From NCBI RefSeq assembly GCF_000002995.4, contig NW_025062477.1:6668649-6732648 (forward strand): a stretch of 64,000 nt of DNA, in the 5' to 3' direction. The translations under genes were made by a program, and so were the position numbers. The first letter of the stretch is position 1, and each line of letters starts with the position of its first letter. Source of the stretch: Brugia malayi. Taxonomy: Eukaryota > Nematoda > Chromadorea > Rhabditida > Onchocercidae. The notes beneath the pieces are model-generated. The model ran no database searches. It was not told where the DNA came from and saw nothing but the letters and a program-made list of their open reading frames with translations. Shown here in pieces: positions 36,403 to 50,138 of the stretch.

Positions 36403-38045
36403 GCTAAGTACCGACAGTATTATGGAATAGGCATATTTACGAAAGGAAATAAATGGTAGCTGATGCTATGATTTGTAGTAATATAATGTCTTTTTATACA
36501 ATTATTTTCACTTTACCATTCACATCGGTTAGAACTGTTAGTGGGGCGCTATTCTTTTTATGCTTTTACTTATCAACAACAACTGTAGAGCTACTCATCT
36601 TCAAAAATATGTTTTGTGCGAATGGTTTTTGCAATTTATTTATAGTTATTGTTGTTGTTTGCTGGATGAATTACTATTCACAAATAATGGTGTTTGTTAT
36701 TATGATCACTATGATAACTGATGATAGTTATGCCTGTATTGATAAAAGTAAGAAAGTAAGGTTCAAAAGTTGAACGTTATGCAGAATATTATTAGAAATA
36801 TTTCCGATTTTTTGGTGGGAGTGTTATTAATTGCTGTGCATTTCAAAAATAGCTATCCAAAAAAAATATAGGATTATCTTGAAATAATTTTAAGTGGGAA
36901 CCATTTGAGTTTGGAACACATTGTCAAATTCATTTCCTGTTTCCGAGCAATATTTTTAAATCTTATCCTTTGTGCTGAATGAAGATCATATTAACTCAGA
37001 TTGAAGTGAGGATGTGATAAAAAAATATACTGATTTTTGATAACATATGCTGAAGTAATCTGAGCAAACATTTTATAGGGAGAAAGCTGTTATTGCTGCA
37101 AATGAATTACTGGTGATAATATTGTTCCGCATGTTTAGCCACTGTGCACAAATATAACAAAAAAAACAGCATACTTAGTAAATTTTCTTATTTGTCCTGG
37201 ATTTCTTGAATCGTTTTTATCAGTCTATTTCTGTCTGAAACTGAAAGAGTTCAACTATTATGTTAATTCAGGTTAATGAAATGAAATGTGAGGATAGGGA
37301 AGAAATGCGGTTGATACAAAACTGTCCATATGAGGGCAAAATAGAGGTAGGGATGGACGATGGCCCATCATCCATCATCGTGGGACGCATGTCGGTCTGT
37401 AGAGTCAGAGTCCTGTCTGGTATCACTTCAAGATTTTCAATTCTGTACAGTATCGTTAGGTGTGATGCTTACTTAGTAGTTTGTGGAGGAGCTTACTGAG
37501 ACTAAGTTATTCAATAATCAGTGTACATATAGATGCATACACTCACGTTTATACATACATACACACACGCACATACATACATACATGCGAAGAGGAATAA
37601 AAGTTTTTCAGTTGTAGTTGAATTTGTGTGCGATGAGAGTACCGCTTGTTCGCATTATTCCATCGTTTTGTTATACAAACAAAAGTGTCATTCAGAGTTT
37701 ATACGACTTTAAATTTCTCCCATTAATTCATGTCTGTCCGCATGTTTCTCATTTTATCTATGCCTTTTTGCCAGTCCGTCCGTACGTTTCTTGATTTATG
37801 AGTGTGTCTATGTCCGTTTATTAGTGAATTTTCTATTATAAATAAGTTCGTCTGTTTGTCTCGACACTTTCTGAGAGAAGCTTCAGAAGAAACTATAACA
37901 GACACTCTCATTCAGCTTGTGGACAAGTAAAATTGCTAGCGGGAAAGAAGATAGGCATCGCCTAGAAGAGTTTTTGCAAGGACCCATCCATCTGTCATCA
38001 TTCTCTAACTGGACACAAAATCTCAATATCCTCGATGTTCTCGGC
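36403..38045. other. Spacer before the SH3BGR-family gene
   Basis: Contains a 106-codon frame at 36453-36773 with several hydrophobic stretches but no family match or splice signals. A microsatellite lies at 37551-37589, followed by a region rich in GTCTGTCCG-like words at 37727-37862. It should include the promoter and 5' UTR of the next gene. Confidence 0.45.
37551..37589. repeat. (ACAT)n / (CA)n microsatellite
   Basis: Repeated ATAC/ACAT units interrupted by a short CA run. Confidence 0.85.
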
Positions 38046-41000
38046 ATGACGCTTAACGTTTACATCGCTTCTATCACGGCTAATACCGAGGTAAGCTTCT
38101 TTTTTTTTTTTTTGAGAGGTCTCTGCGATGGTACCGAAGTTCACTGGTCATACCTCAGAAAGGTACTAGCTCAGATATTTTAATTTTGTTTGGTACTACT
38201 ATGAAATGAGCTCAAATGCAATAACTAACACTGAAAAGATCTTGAACTGATCGTTACTCAAAAAACGCGTTCCACGTAATATTTTCTAATAGATAATGAA
38301 AAAATTCCAGGTATTATGGATTCACAAATTTTAAAATTAAACTGTCATTATAATTTAATACTGTAAAGCTATGAATAATTTCCCCACCATCTAGATAGAC
38401 AGAGTATTTATGTTTATTCAAAATTCCAACAAAGATTTCAAGGCAGTGGTGCAATTCTCATGTCCTGCCTATTCAGCCTTAATTAATAACAAGTAAGATT
38501 TTCTAGTTGCTCATGAGATCTTATCTTCTAAGTTTTTAGGGATTAGTTTGTCAGGATTGAAATTTTCTGTTTTATCGAAGTGACCTATATAAACGAACAA
38601 TCATCTTTGATCACTTATAACTAAATTGTGATTTCTATTATTTATTTTTTTAACTACAGAATTTTTTGAAAAAGCATGTATTGGTTAATCAAAAAAAAAT
38701 GTTTCTTATATGAACAAGGCAAAAGATTAAGAAAATCTTTTGAGAGCTTAAATTTACAAGTTAGAGTTGTGGATCTTAATTTAGTGAATGAATTCGTGAA
38801 ATTTAGGCATTCAGTATTAATAATTGTCATTTCAGCGCTTAATTATAAATACATTCATATGCAATTTTGTTAGGGTGATTTTTTTATTTCATGTTGTAGA
38901 TGAACCAGTTTAAATTTTTATATAATGCTAGTTTTATTAGCTAACTAAAATGCTTACGTAAAAACTTAGAAGACAATGCTTGAATCCTTATGTGTGTGCT
39001 TGAAAATGTCGAGTACTGTTATCATGTACTACAGATCTGTAATTTTATATTCTTTATAAATCTCTTCAATTTTGTCTAATGAAAAATAACCGTGATCGAA
39101 CAACAAGAAAGTAAACATTACTTCCCCATTATGGGACTGCTGCACTTTTTCCTAAATATAATCTCAGAGTTTCGCTTTGTTTCGTTCCGTTATCTTTGTC
39201 AAATTTTTGCATTTTTTTCTGGAAGTTCCATAAAAATTAGGCAAAATAAAGTGTGACTGTTTTTTGACCAAATTAGAATTTTTAGTCGAAATATGACGAT
39301 AATCTATGAGATAAATTCTTGTGTCTTTGTCAAAATCAAGGATATATTCGTTGAAGTTGTAAGTAATCGCAATGGTGGAAGGATCTATCATAATGGTGAG
39401 GAGAGTTTTTATTATATGCTATGAAAAAGTTAAATACACGAAGAGGAGAATTTTAGTCCGATTTATTTAGCAATTTGATCTTATTTTTATTTCAATTTGA
39501 GTTAACATATAAAAGGTTATTATTTATAGATAATAAAATGAAATTTATTCGATCATTTTGAGCACTTAATATAAAGGAATTATTCAATATTTTGGTGACA
39601 AGAATGATAAATTCTGAAAACTAATGATTGAAGTATTTCCAATGTATTTATCCATCATATTACGTTGCATTTTAATTCAAATTTTCTCATAAAAAATTGG
39701 GTTAGGTGATAGGTACGAGTTAGAATTGGATATTCCTTCTCTTCTTTCTTTTCTTCAAGAAGCCTGGATTCAGCGTAATTGTTTTGAAAAGATAAAATTA
39801 TCTGATAAGAAGAAGTCATGCAAAGTAAAAATTATTGCTGCGAGGTGATGGATGCGGTTGGAAAGTATTCTGTAGTTTGGGAAACTTACTAAAATTTGAT
39901 TTTGCTGACTTATTTCTAATATTTCAATCAAATTACATTGCTTCACTAAGATAAATTTACAAAAAATTGTTTTTACTAGAAGAAGAAATATCGGATTTTT
40001 ACGGTGTTAATTTTTTTTTTGAAGATTAACACTTCACAGTGTTAATCTTCAAAAACATACTTTCTCTGACGAAGTATGGAATGATCAGCTGAAAAAATGA
40101 GTTCCTCGAGCAACTTCTTGAATTTGATGGTGAGAGAATTTATAATGAACTTTAACTGATCATAGCTAAAAACTGGTTTTAGACTATATGTTTATTTTGG
40201 AACACCACTTGAAATCCGAGAGTTTTTTTTTTTTTTTTGGGAATTTACAGTTTTGAAATTCAATTATGGATATGCTATTTGAAAATGAATTATGACAATT
40301 ATCGAAATTACTAAAGACACAAATTTCCTTCAAGCATTTTAGCTGATCAAAATTTCGAATTCAATCTAGTTTCTCAGATTTTATTCTCCATAGAATGAAC
40401 ATGTAAAAATTGTTAATTTCAAACTGCCTAATGTACAGTCAGTTCAAAGATTCCGTCCAAATTGCATCATTTATTACCAATAATATTGCAAAGATAATGT
40501 CGCAATATTTCAAACTAGTTTTGATCCAAATCAAAATAATTTCTTGTAAATTCATTCATTTAAAACAGATTGCATTATTCTTCTCGTCACCAATGATATG
40601 ATTTTTTCAGTTAATGTTTCTAGTTCCTCTTCTTCTGCACTTTTGTTGATTAAGTTGTTGAGCAGCTTTTCTAGCCTTTATAGTGCTTTTGTTTCGTTCT
40701 GACATTCGTATAGCGAAGAGAACGAAGTTTTTTGAATAAGAGAAAAAAATGCGAATAATTTATTAGTTACAACCTACCGGTTTTTCGAATATTTTTTGAA
40801 CAATATTAATGAAGGAGCAATAACAATGTGAGATCTTCAAGTCATCTGCAAATTCTGTTTCTATGTGAAGTTTCATTTTTTAAAAAAAAATGTCTTATTA
40901 TATTACATGGCATTTGCTGGGCTATTAACAAGTGTTTCTAATCTTTTTTAGAAATTATCGTTATTGCTGTCCTAAATTTAAGAAAGTGTGACAGTTCTCG

Positions 41001-43419
41001 TCATCTAAAATATAGTTTCAATGTTTTTGTCATAGTCACAGAGAGGAAGAAATTTCTTTCATTCCACTTTTTTCGCAAATGCTTGGATAGAACAATGAGA
41101 ACATAAAAATTGTTAGACATAAATTGGTATGAAATCAAGGAAAGTATTGGATAATATAACATGAAGGATGTTAAATAATTGTTAAATAAACTGTTGTGAC
41201 AGTAATTGCTAGATGATTCTTAATGAGACGTTGAACAGAGATTAGATAAAAAAATTAATAAAAAGGACTACTTCCACTCTTTACAATTTCTTAGCATAAA
41301 ATAAATGAGATGAGTCATGCTTGAAGTAGGTTAGGTTTCATGTTACAGGTTGTTTGGATCCAAACTTCCCTATCTGTTTTAAATTTTATCAGTAGGTGTG
41401 GTTTAACAAATTTCTCCAGATTGGTTTTTTCAATGCTTAAGTGATATTAATTATTAAATTTATTATAAGCGACATTAATCTCGAAGTTACAATGTGATTA
41501 AGATGAGAACTGACTTGCTCAAACATTTTCAGGTGCGCAAACAGGTGCAGAAAGTTTTAATGGTACTTGATGGATTAGGTGTTCCTTTTAAAGCGATTGA
41601 TATAACATTACGGGGTAACGAACAATATCGAGATTTCATGCGCCAAAACGCTCTAAATGAGCGCTGCGATGGAGTTCCTTTGCCGCCTCAGTTTTTCGCT
41701 GATGACGAATATTTGGGAGTAAGTCTTAACATTAAAGAATTTAGAGATGTACTAAAAGGAAAAGGAAAAGAGGATGAAAAAGAGAACAATTGAGCAAGAA
41801 GATATTGCTTGGACAGTATCTTAGTGATTGATACAGCATAACCCTATTATGAAGTAAAATTACTCATTGCTAGCAAGTGACATCTTTCATTGAGAGAAAT
41901 TTATTTGTGCTGATCCAGCTATTAAAATTTGCAGAATTATATGGATTTTGAAGAAGCAGTCGAAGATAATCAGTTACCAGAATTTCTTCGTTTGATACCT
42001 TCATCAGCGGTAAGTTCTACTGCTAAACAATTAAAACTTTTCTTGATTTTCAAAACTTTTTTTCGAAGTTTTGATATAAAAAGTGATATTGATATAAAAG
42101 GGTATTGCTATCTATCTCTGCATCTTTTTTCTTTCTCACAGTTTTACTCAGTAAGCCAAAATAATGAAAAAAAAAAAAACTAAAGTTGTGCAGTTTCGAA
42201 ATCTGTTGTGCATAACATGTTATATCAGTTAGTTATTTTTCATATTTCATGCAAAATGATGAGGTGAAAATTAGAGAAGTGTAAAAAAGGGACGAAAAGG
42301 CTTTATATCATCATTTGAAATATGAGTGATATTTTATGATAGAACAAGGTATTTGTAATAGTCAAAAGATTTAAAATTGTGAAATATTTTTTTAGCAAAA
42401 AAAGTGAATCATTTATAAGGTAAGTATAATTACCCTTTGTCTCTGTCCTGTGCACCTCACGTAACAATATCCGCTTTCATGACTATTCCGCAGCACATAG
42501 AAATATAAGAGCTTGAAGCAAATCAGGGCCGCTTTGTTTCAGGCATGAAATTTTGTGAAAGTGACCTTCCCTTGTTTCAAAATACCAAGCATGCCACCAA
42601 ACTTCCGCTTATATTAGTTTTTTTTTTTTATTCCGGACGCTTCATGACATGCTTCAAAAAATTCGAAATTCAGATTTCTTTTTTCTCATATGCAGTTGAG
42701 CGTTCACTGCATTTATTTTAATAATCAGTGGTTGAGAGACGATTTGAGACTGCCGGATTGAAGATTCAGTAAATGCAATTGCCAAATAGACCGGAAACAA
42801 GGGGAGAATGTCGTAGGTTGCGAACTTTTTCAGCCAAACGAAAGAGTTTTATGCTTGCAATAAGTTGAATTAGATTAGGTTTCCAGTGCATTTCAGTCGC
42901 AATGGGTTAAGAAAATTTGCTTCATTTAAACAAAAAACTTTTCTTTGAATGAGAGCCACGTTCCAGTTGCATAATATTTTACTGTTGCAAGGAAGATATT
43001 TTTGCTTGTAGTAGTGCTATCGATTCGGTTTTCCCATTATTTGCAAAATAAAAAATTGATTTTAGGAGGATGTGGACGATGATGAAGGGGAAGATGAGGA
43101 AGATGAAGAAGAGGGTACGAGCGAAGGTGAAATGTCTGAGAAATACGACGCTAATAATGATGAAGATGAAGAGGATGAGCAAGAAGGGGATGAGGAGGGA
43201 CAGGTTGATGAGCAGTCGGAGAATGATAAAGGAGATGTATCAAGTGGTTTAGGCAGTTCAAGTAATGAAGATGATCCCCAGAAAGTTTCAAGAAATGATA
43301 AGACAATAGGTAGTAATGTAGAGGATGAGGTGAATAATGAAGAAGAGACAGAAGAAGATAAGGATGATGAAGTAGAGCTGGAAGATGAAGATTTCGAAGA
43401 CGAAGATCAGGTTGAATGA
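38046..43419 (+). CDS. SH3BGR-family thioredoxin-fold protein with acidic tail
   Basis: SH3-domain-binding glutamic-acid-rich family; the glutaredoxin-like fold lacks a redox CxxC, and human members bind EGFR/ErbB partners or act as adaptors. Four exons: 38046-38090, 41533-41718, 41935-42009, 43066-43419, giving 219 residues. Seen: MTLNVYIASITANTEVRKQ (first strand and helix), VPFKAIDITL, the proline motif VPLPPQFFADDEYLGNY (the family SH3-binding PLPPQ), FEEAVEDNQLPEFLRL, then about 115 residues dominated by Glu and Asp (EDVDDDEGEDEEDEEEG). That fits the long SH3BGR form rather than the short SH3BGRL proteins. The first intron is 3.4 kb, far longer than others here. The start codon is placed by homology. 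Confidence 0.92.
40016..40055. repeat. Perfect hairpin, 17-bp stem, 6-base loop
   Basis: Arms 40016-40032 and 40039-40055 are exact reverse complements (stem includes GAAGATTAACAC); the loop is TTCACA. It lies inside the 3.4-kb first intron of the SH3BGR-family gene. Confidence 0.85.
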
Positions 43420-46400
43420 CACTGGCCATAGTGTGGTGAATTTAGATAATTTGTTTTCTTGAAATCTTTCTTACATTGCTGACTATTTTGGCTGTTTTCT
43501 GATCTACAATTTACAAGTTATAAATCAATTCATCAGAATGAGAAAAGGTAAAAAAGTAAGCAGCCCATCCATAAATTTCGAGCATCATAAGTCTTTCAAG
43601 AGGAGACAGTAAGTTTGATCTCTTCTTCTCATTGATCTCTCAACTTCGTCAAAATTAAACATAACGTGATAAATTCCAGTACTCTTTAGAATTGTTCTTT
43701 TGGCGGAAGACCGTTTCTTGAAATGGCCGACGTACGTCTTTCAACTTATTGAAGGATTAAATTAGTCTTTCAGCCTACCTCTTCGCTCTTTCAAAAATAC
43801 ATCATTTCAGTTAGTATTAAACCCTCTCGCCTGTCTCTCCTACCTTCATTTTTATCAGTGCTTGTCGCGGAGGTTTTCTTTTACTGAATATATTTTATGT
43901 GGAGAAATATTTTTAAAAAAACAATTATATTATAGGGTAATTATAAGTGATTTTGGGAACCGGTATACTAGTACTCATCTCCTTGTTATCCTTTTGTAAT
44001 ACTTATATTTATGCACTTTATTCAGTTTTATTTTGGATAAAAGATATTGCAAACTTTAAATAACTGATAGTGACTACTAATAATACTACAGCAGTGCATT
44101 CAAGTAAGAGTAATGAATTATCAAAGAAAATATACTTCAACCATTTAAAATTTATTATAAAGGAGATAGAACAAAAAAATATAGTGGGGAAAATGACACT
44201 TTGAACATTGCCATTTCATTCCTGAGAAACTTCGGAAGCAGGTAACACTAGCTCACGATAACTTCTGAATTTGGAAAGACGCAGAGGGCGTATCATATTT
44301 ACACTTTGCATTTAAATGAATTGTAAAGATTCGTTTAATCAGTACCAAAATATTTGGTTGTAAACCAGAACGGTATTAATGGGCTGATATCACTCGTGAG
44401 TATGGATATTTTCGGGAAGTGACTCATGACTTGCTTAATGCCTGCAAATTGAAGTTATGTTTTCTTCAGATATTCAACGAGAAAACAAGAAAGATTGACA
44501 TTGAGAGTTCTTTCAAAGGAATTAAAGTCAAACGTTTACATCATAAACATGGCTTTCGAATTTCAACATTTGCAAAACTCACCGGCAGGTGTTGCAAATA
44601 AAGTCAACAGTAAAATGTTCCCTTCAACTACACCATTTTCTACTAATACTGACACTGCCTTGATCACCGTGGCACCTGTGCCTGAAATAAAAGACCTGGA
44701 GAACATCGAAAGAAGATGACTAGTGATGAGCCTCTACATCAGGAATGAAGTATTATACCATGGATTTTAGCTTTAAAAGATGAAATTTTAAGTAAGGTTT
44801 CCATTGTGTAAGTTTCATTTTGGTCTTCCATCTCCGAAAGAAAGTTATTTCTCAAATTAGTTTAGGTTCATGCAGCGATCAACAACTGAATCGGATGTAT
44901 ATGAGAATCTACAACTTATGTTTTCACGAAAATCTACAAAATACGAAGGTGTTTCGTTTCAATCTTATGTGAATGAGTTCGTGTTCGATGCATCTGAAAT
45001 AACAAGATGTTCATACAACTAACTGAGTAATGGATACAGAAGTAGTACTCTTCGATGCTTGATATCTGGCATCAATCGAGCATATAACAATCTTGTGTCG
45101 TCACCTACCAACATCTTACCAATCCGAACCGATCTGAGACAAAACTGATATGGAATTACTATAACATGAGAAATATTAGCAGAAAAAACTATGTTTGGAA
45201 TGGCGTGCTTTCGCTCTCTGCTATTAATTTTTTTTTTTTCTTTACTCTTCAGAGATGCTGAAAAAGTGCATAAAAGTGTATAAAATCAGAAAAGTGTATT
45301 TTTATAAGTTGAGATTTGGTTATTTTATTGAATTTTTAAACATCGCAATTGTATCGTCAATGATACATTACCGACCTATATTTCTAACACGGCTATTCGA
45401 AACCTTCCAAACCTGGTTATTAATCCATCCCTCACATTCCTGGATAAGCTACTAACATTTTGGCTTTTGGTAAACAAACATCATTCCTAGGAAATCTAAT
45501 CCCATGTGAAAAATTTTCTCACTATGAGATTAATTTCACACAGACCAATCCAGATTGAATTATTCGACAAGAAAACAATAGCAATCTGAATAATCGCATG
45601 AACATTCGAATTATTAAAAACTTATTTAGAACCTGCAACATTGCCGCAAAGCTTGTTCCATCGCCTCACCTCCTCGACATATCGAAACACCACAATTCCC
45701 TCGACTAAAGGCAATACCTTTATATTTCACACGTGCTGGAGTTTCTATTTCAATGTTTGTGTAAGGCAGTCGGTTCAGACCCTCCTCAACTACCAGCCTA
45801 ATCAAACGATCGACATAGAATACGAAATCTGAATGACTCGTTTCCCTAAAATTTTCTGCATAAAAAAATTTTGTTTTCCTCCTGAATAGTAATTTAATTC
45901 GAAAGAAAATCTGTACGGAAATTCACAACTCAGATCCGGCTTTTATGAGTTATTTCTCCGATATTCTGAATATGAAAACGGTATAAATGATCACTTGTTG
46001 ATATTATTGATACAACCTGTCCATTATGATGGTTTGCAATTCTGTGATTTGGTCGGTACGTTCCAATACATAAATATTTTCCATATAGGCGGCATTATTC
46101 TGTTTTTCATAAATATCGCCTTCCGCTGCATCCTTAAGCATTTTGGCATGAATAAAACTCTCTCCCATATTGACTCGTTATAGACCTGAAAATTTTAACT
46201 GATTTATTTGCACAAGAGAATTCTACACTCAGAAACCATACAATACGCCATTACCACGTAAACCATTACACAGCCAGTTAATTCAGAACTAGCTAGAAAC
46301 TTTCGAATTTCAAGATAGAAATTCAGATTACGTATGAATGAATTTTAGAATGTAAATTTCATCTTACAAATGGATGTGTTTCAAGATGTAAATTTCGTCT

Positions 46401-47559
46401 CATTGCTAGTCTGATGATAGAGTGTTTGAATGTGGTCGTGAAGGGTGGTTGTTCAGTATTACCTATATGTACAGAGTACTGGAAGCTTATATTATGTGAT
46501 ACTGTTGAAACCACCCATAACAAAGTGTTCTTATTTCTTCAGCAAGAAATTTTGGCACTGACTTGAACCACGCAATCATAGATGATTCTTCAACAGTTTT
46601 GTTAGTATTATCAAAGCAGTTATCTTGACGAAATAACAATGACGGTTTCAATATTACTGAGTCAGAGAGAGGAATATCAACTTTAGATTTATGTCGAAGA
46701 GAATGGAAAAGATTTGTTCAAGTTGACAGTTCGGAATATGGTGACGAAGCGGTGGGAAGTATGTCTCTTGTTTTTATGGACGTGAAGCACATCAGTGCAT
46801 GGAAAATATGCAAAAAAAAAAAAAAAAAAACTCAGAGGACTGCAATGTTAAACAAGCTATGAGAACTGGAAAATTTTTTAGGTTCGTATTATTCGTATTG
46901 ACTTATGACTGAAGTTAGAATGTCTCCCTTAACATTGCACATTATGTTGTCGTGCAAACCACTTTAGTACCCCAACTACACTGTGCAGAAGGTCTTTTGC
47001 TTATTTTGAGGATTTTAAGAAATGAAAAATTATGTCGTAACTGAGAATTTTAACTATTTAAAAAAGTTGAAATGTGATCTTTGAATTTAAAAAAATTGAT
47101 AGTCTCTATTTAAGCAGTATACTATAAAAACAGAAAAAAATAATAATAGGAAATAACAACAGAAAAAAAGTAATGATAAGAAAAGTGACATATTTTAAGT
47201 TGAAAACTTAGTATAGCAGATGACGCATAACATCTGTAAGTAATAAGATAAAATCTGACTCATCACGTCATTTTTCCCGAAGTTTCAGCAACAGTCTAGC
47301 TCAATAAAATGAAACCTGTGGGAAATGCCTAACAAACATACTCGTTAAAAAGATTCATAGTGATAACTTCTACCACGAAACTTGCAATGCGCAAATTTTT
47401 GCTTTTTATGTCAATGAAAGCTTTTTGGAATACGAGAAAATGAATGTGAGTCCAACGTTAATAACTCAAGACTTTTATAACCAGGAAATCCTGGGATAGA
47501 AGTTCCTTAGTTTTATTCTCCAATTATTTTTCACTTTAGCTTTTGGAAACAATTGATGT
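43420..47559. other. Accessory region with scattered coding relics
   Basis: 4.1 kb without a recognisable intact gene. On the plus strand, coding-like but broken frames occur at 44549-44719 (57 codons from ATG, ending ENIERR), 44865-45020, 45400-45830 and 45995-46183. Stops interrupt them and no family is certain; they could be remnants of another retroelement. An A18 run lies at 46812-46829. Nothing else was seen. Confidence 0.35.
44549..44719 (+). pseudogene. Short Thr/Pro-rich frame, possible gag relic
   Basis: 57 codons from ATG with non-random composition (MFPSTTPFSTNTDTALITV), followed after a stop by further coding-like pieces near 44865 containing TKYEGVSFQSYVNE. I do not recognise a family; retroelement gag is a guess from context only. 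Confidence 0.2.
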
Positions 47560-50138
47560 CATGAGCCGGGAATCATATCTAACAACATTATTGCAACCGT
47601 CTAACCGGCAAAAGAAAGGTTAGTCAATCCTTTTAAAGAAATAAATTTAATGGAGATTAAGTCTCTGGAATCGAGTATGACACTAGAAGGAAAGCAAAAT
47701 TTCTATATAATAAGAAAAAGATTATTCGAGGATAAACTCCAAAGAATTCAATTATGTGTCACTACACTCAAATCTATCAATATCAGTATTTTCGAATCTA
47801 TAATAAATGATTCACATACACTCAACAAATCGTCACAATAAAAAGAGAAGAAAAATATAAAGGAGTTACAGAAGATAACCAAAGAATATTCCAATTATTG
47901 CATGTAGGAAAGGAAGCGATAATAATGCTAATAATGTATAAGGACGAAGCTGACCAAAATTTAATTCGACTCTCAAAGGAGCTGGCAAGAGAAGAAGTGA
48001 AAATCATCTCTTTTTCGAATCTTAATGTGAATCTTCCTCATTTGTCGCTATCTACTTTCGATGGAGACCCTAAACAATAGCAACAATTCTGGAACAGTTT
48101 CAGCAGTCCATTCACAAGCAATTCCAGAAATTCAAGAATTGAATTATTTGTACTCATGCCTCAAAGGAAAGCCTTAAAAGTAATATCTGGATACGATATA
48201 GCACTGGAGAATTATGAAGTTATAAGACGACTGCTCAATGAAAAAGATGGCGATCATTCAATGGTAACGACATTATTATATAATGAACTCCAATACATTA
48301 AAAGAAATGAAAAAGAATGGGTGGAACTATTGAAAACATAAAACGAGTGATACGCCAGTTAAAGGTTAGGAGAAAGCCTAGAACATTCAAATATCGAAAT
48401 TTTGATCGAGAGTGAATTACCATCATGGATATTAAATAAAATATATAAGCAAAAGAAGAAGTATATTGGTCAGTTCTAAAATTAAGAAACTTTTTAATAA
48501 ACTCAGTTAATGCGAATGAACAGATTAGAAACTGTCAACATTCATTCACTCAGACCAATATTAAACCTACAATTACCAAATCTGGGCACGATACAAACCT
48601 AGAATTCCAACATTGTCGATAATAAATAGTAATCAAAATTTCTTAAAAACTACAACAAAGAAAATAAGACGATGTGTATTCTGCGCACAACATCATTGGG
48701 ATAGTGATTGCAAAATCTGCACTACTCTCAACACTCGATGAATCGCTTTTAAGACACTAAAGAAATCTACTGTGTGTCACAAAGGAGAAATTTGTAAAGT
48801 CAAGAAAAAATGCTTTTATTGCAGAGCCTTACATAATAGTGCTTTATACGATAAAAGAAATTCACTTTCTTTGAACAATATACTGTATCAAAGAAAAGAA
48901 GAGCGATCAACATACACAACTCTATCCAAAAGGAAAAAGGAAACTTTACTTTTATGTAAGGAGATAAAAGTCTTTAATCCATCACAACCTCAATGACAAC
49001 AAAATGCCTTGGCATTATTTGACATAGACTCACAACTATCTTTCATTTCCAAAAAATAATCACATCAATTAAAATTAACTAAGTCAGAAACTAAAAAAAT
49101 AATCACATTAGAAAAAAAAAATTAATTATGAAGATAGCTCCATTTGGTATGAAGGAACCGAAATGCGTCCCGCTGATCGTATACAACTAAACGTGCTCAT
49201 ACCATTACATCCAAATATAGTTGATTATTTAAAAAACTAACTGCAATTAGTGGAGACATCAAGTGAACTGCAAATTTCAAATTTAGCAGATTATTGGAAA
49301 AACTCGATGTATTGATTGGGATTGATTTTTTCGTCAAACTTATTAATCTACAAGAAATCAAGGAATTAAAATGAGGACATGTATTATTACAATGAAAAGT
49401 TGGTCCTATGACTGTTGAAAGTGGCGACATTAATATGCTTTGTAAGAACAATTTTATCCTAAGGAGGTAATATAATCTGCAAATGCCAATATTAATTCAG
49501 AATTAGCAAATTTTTGAAGTTAGAAATGATTGGTATACATGAATCACCTTAAGCTGACGATGATGATCAAGCTTTAAAGCATTTCAAACGAACTATTATC
49601 AAGCAGTAGGGAAGATATCAAGTATGTTGACCTTGGAAAGACTCCAAACAAAAATTAAGCAATAATTATGATTATGCGTTGAACGATTGAAGAATTGAAT
49701 CAACCGTCTATAACATAATTCAATTCTCCATTTATACTAATAAATATTAATGGATCAAATACATTCATACTCTAACCATATTAGATGTCTTTTGGAAGTT
49801 GTGGAAAGATGAATGCCTTATAAGTCTTAGAGAACGTACCCAAAAGGAATTAGTATCTCCTAGAAGGGTAGAAAAAAGAATACCACATGAGAATGAGATA
49901 GTATTATTAAACGAACCAGAAATACCTCGTGGTGTGGGACGGAAGAAGTGCAGCAATACAACTGCCAATTGGAAAACAAATTGATCGATTAATAAATATA
50001 CTTTATTCTATGGAAATAGATGCTTCCGAAGACATAGAAGATAAAGTGGAAGATGACAGAAGAACCTTTCGCCAGTCGAACCAGAAGTGCGAAAGGCTGC
50101 AAACATCTGCTGAATCAAAGGATAAGTCCAATTTTTCG

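Noticed and set aside
36453..36773. 106-codon frame with hydrophobic segments
   Set aside because: No splice signals, leader logic or recognisable family; hydrophobic codons are expected by chance in AT-rich DNA.
43151..43429. Minus-strand frame rich in Leu and His
   Set aside because: Antisense shadow of the Glu/Asp-rich SH3BGR tail.
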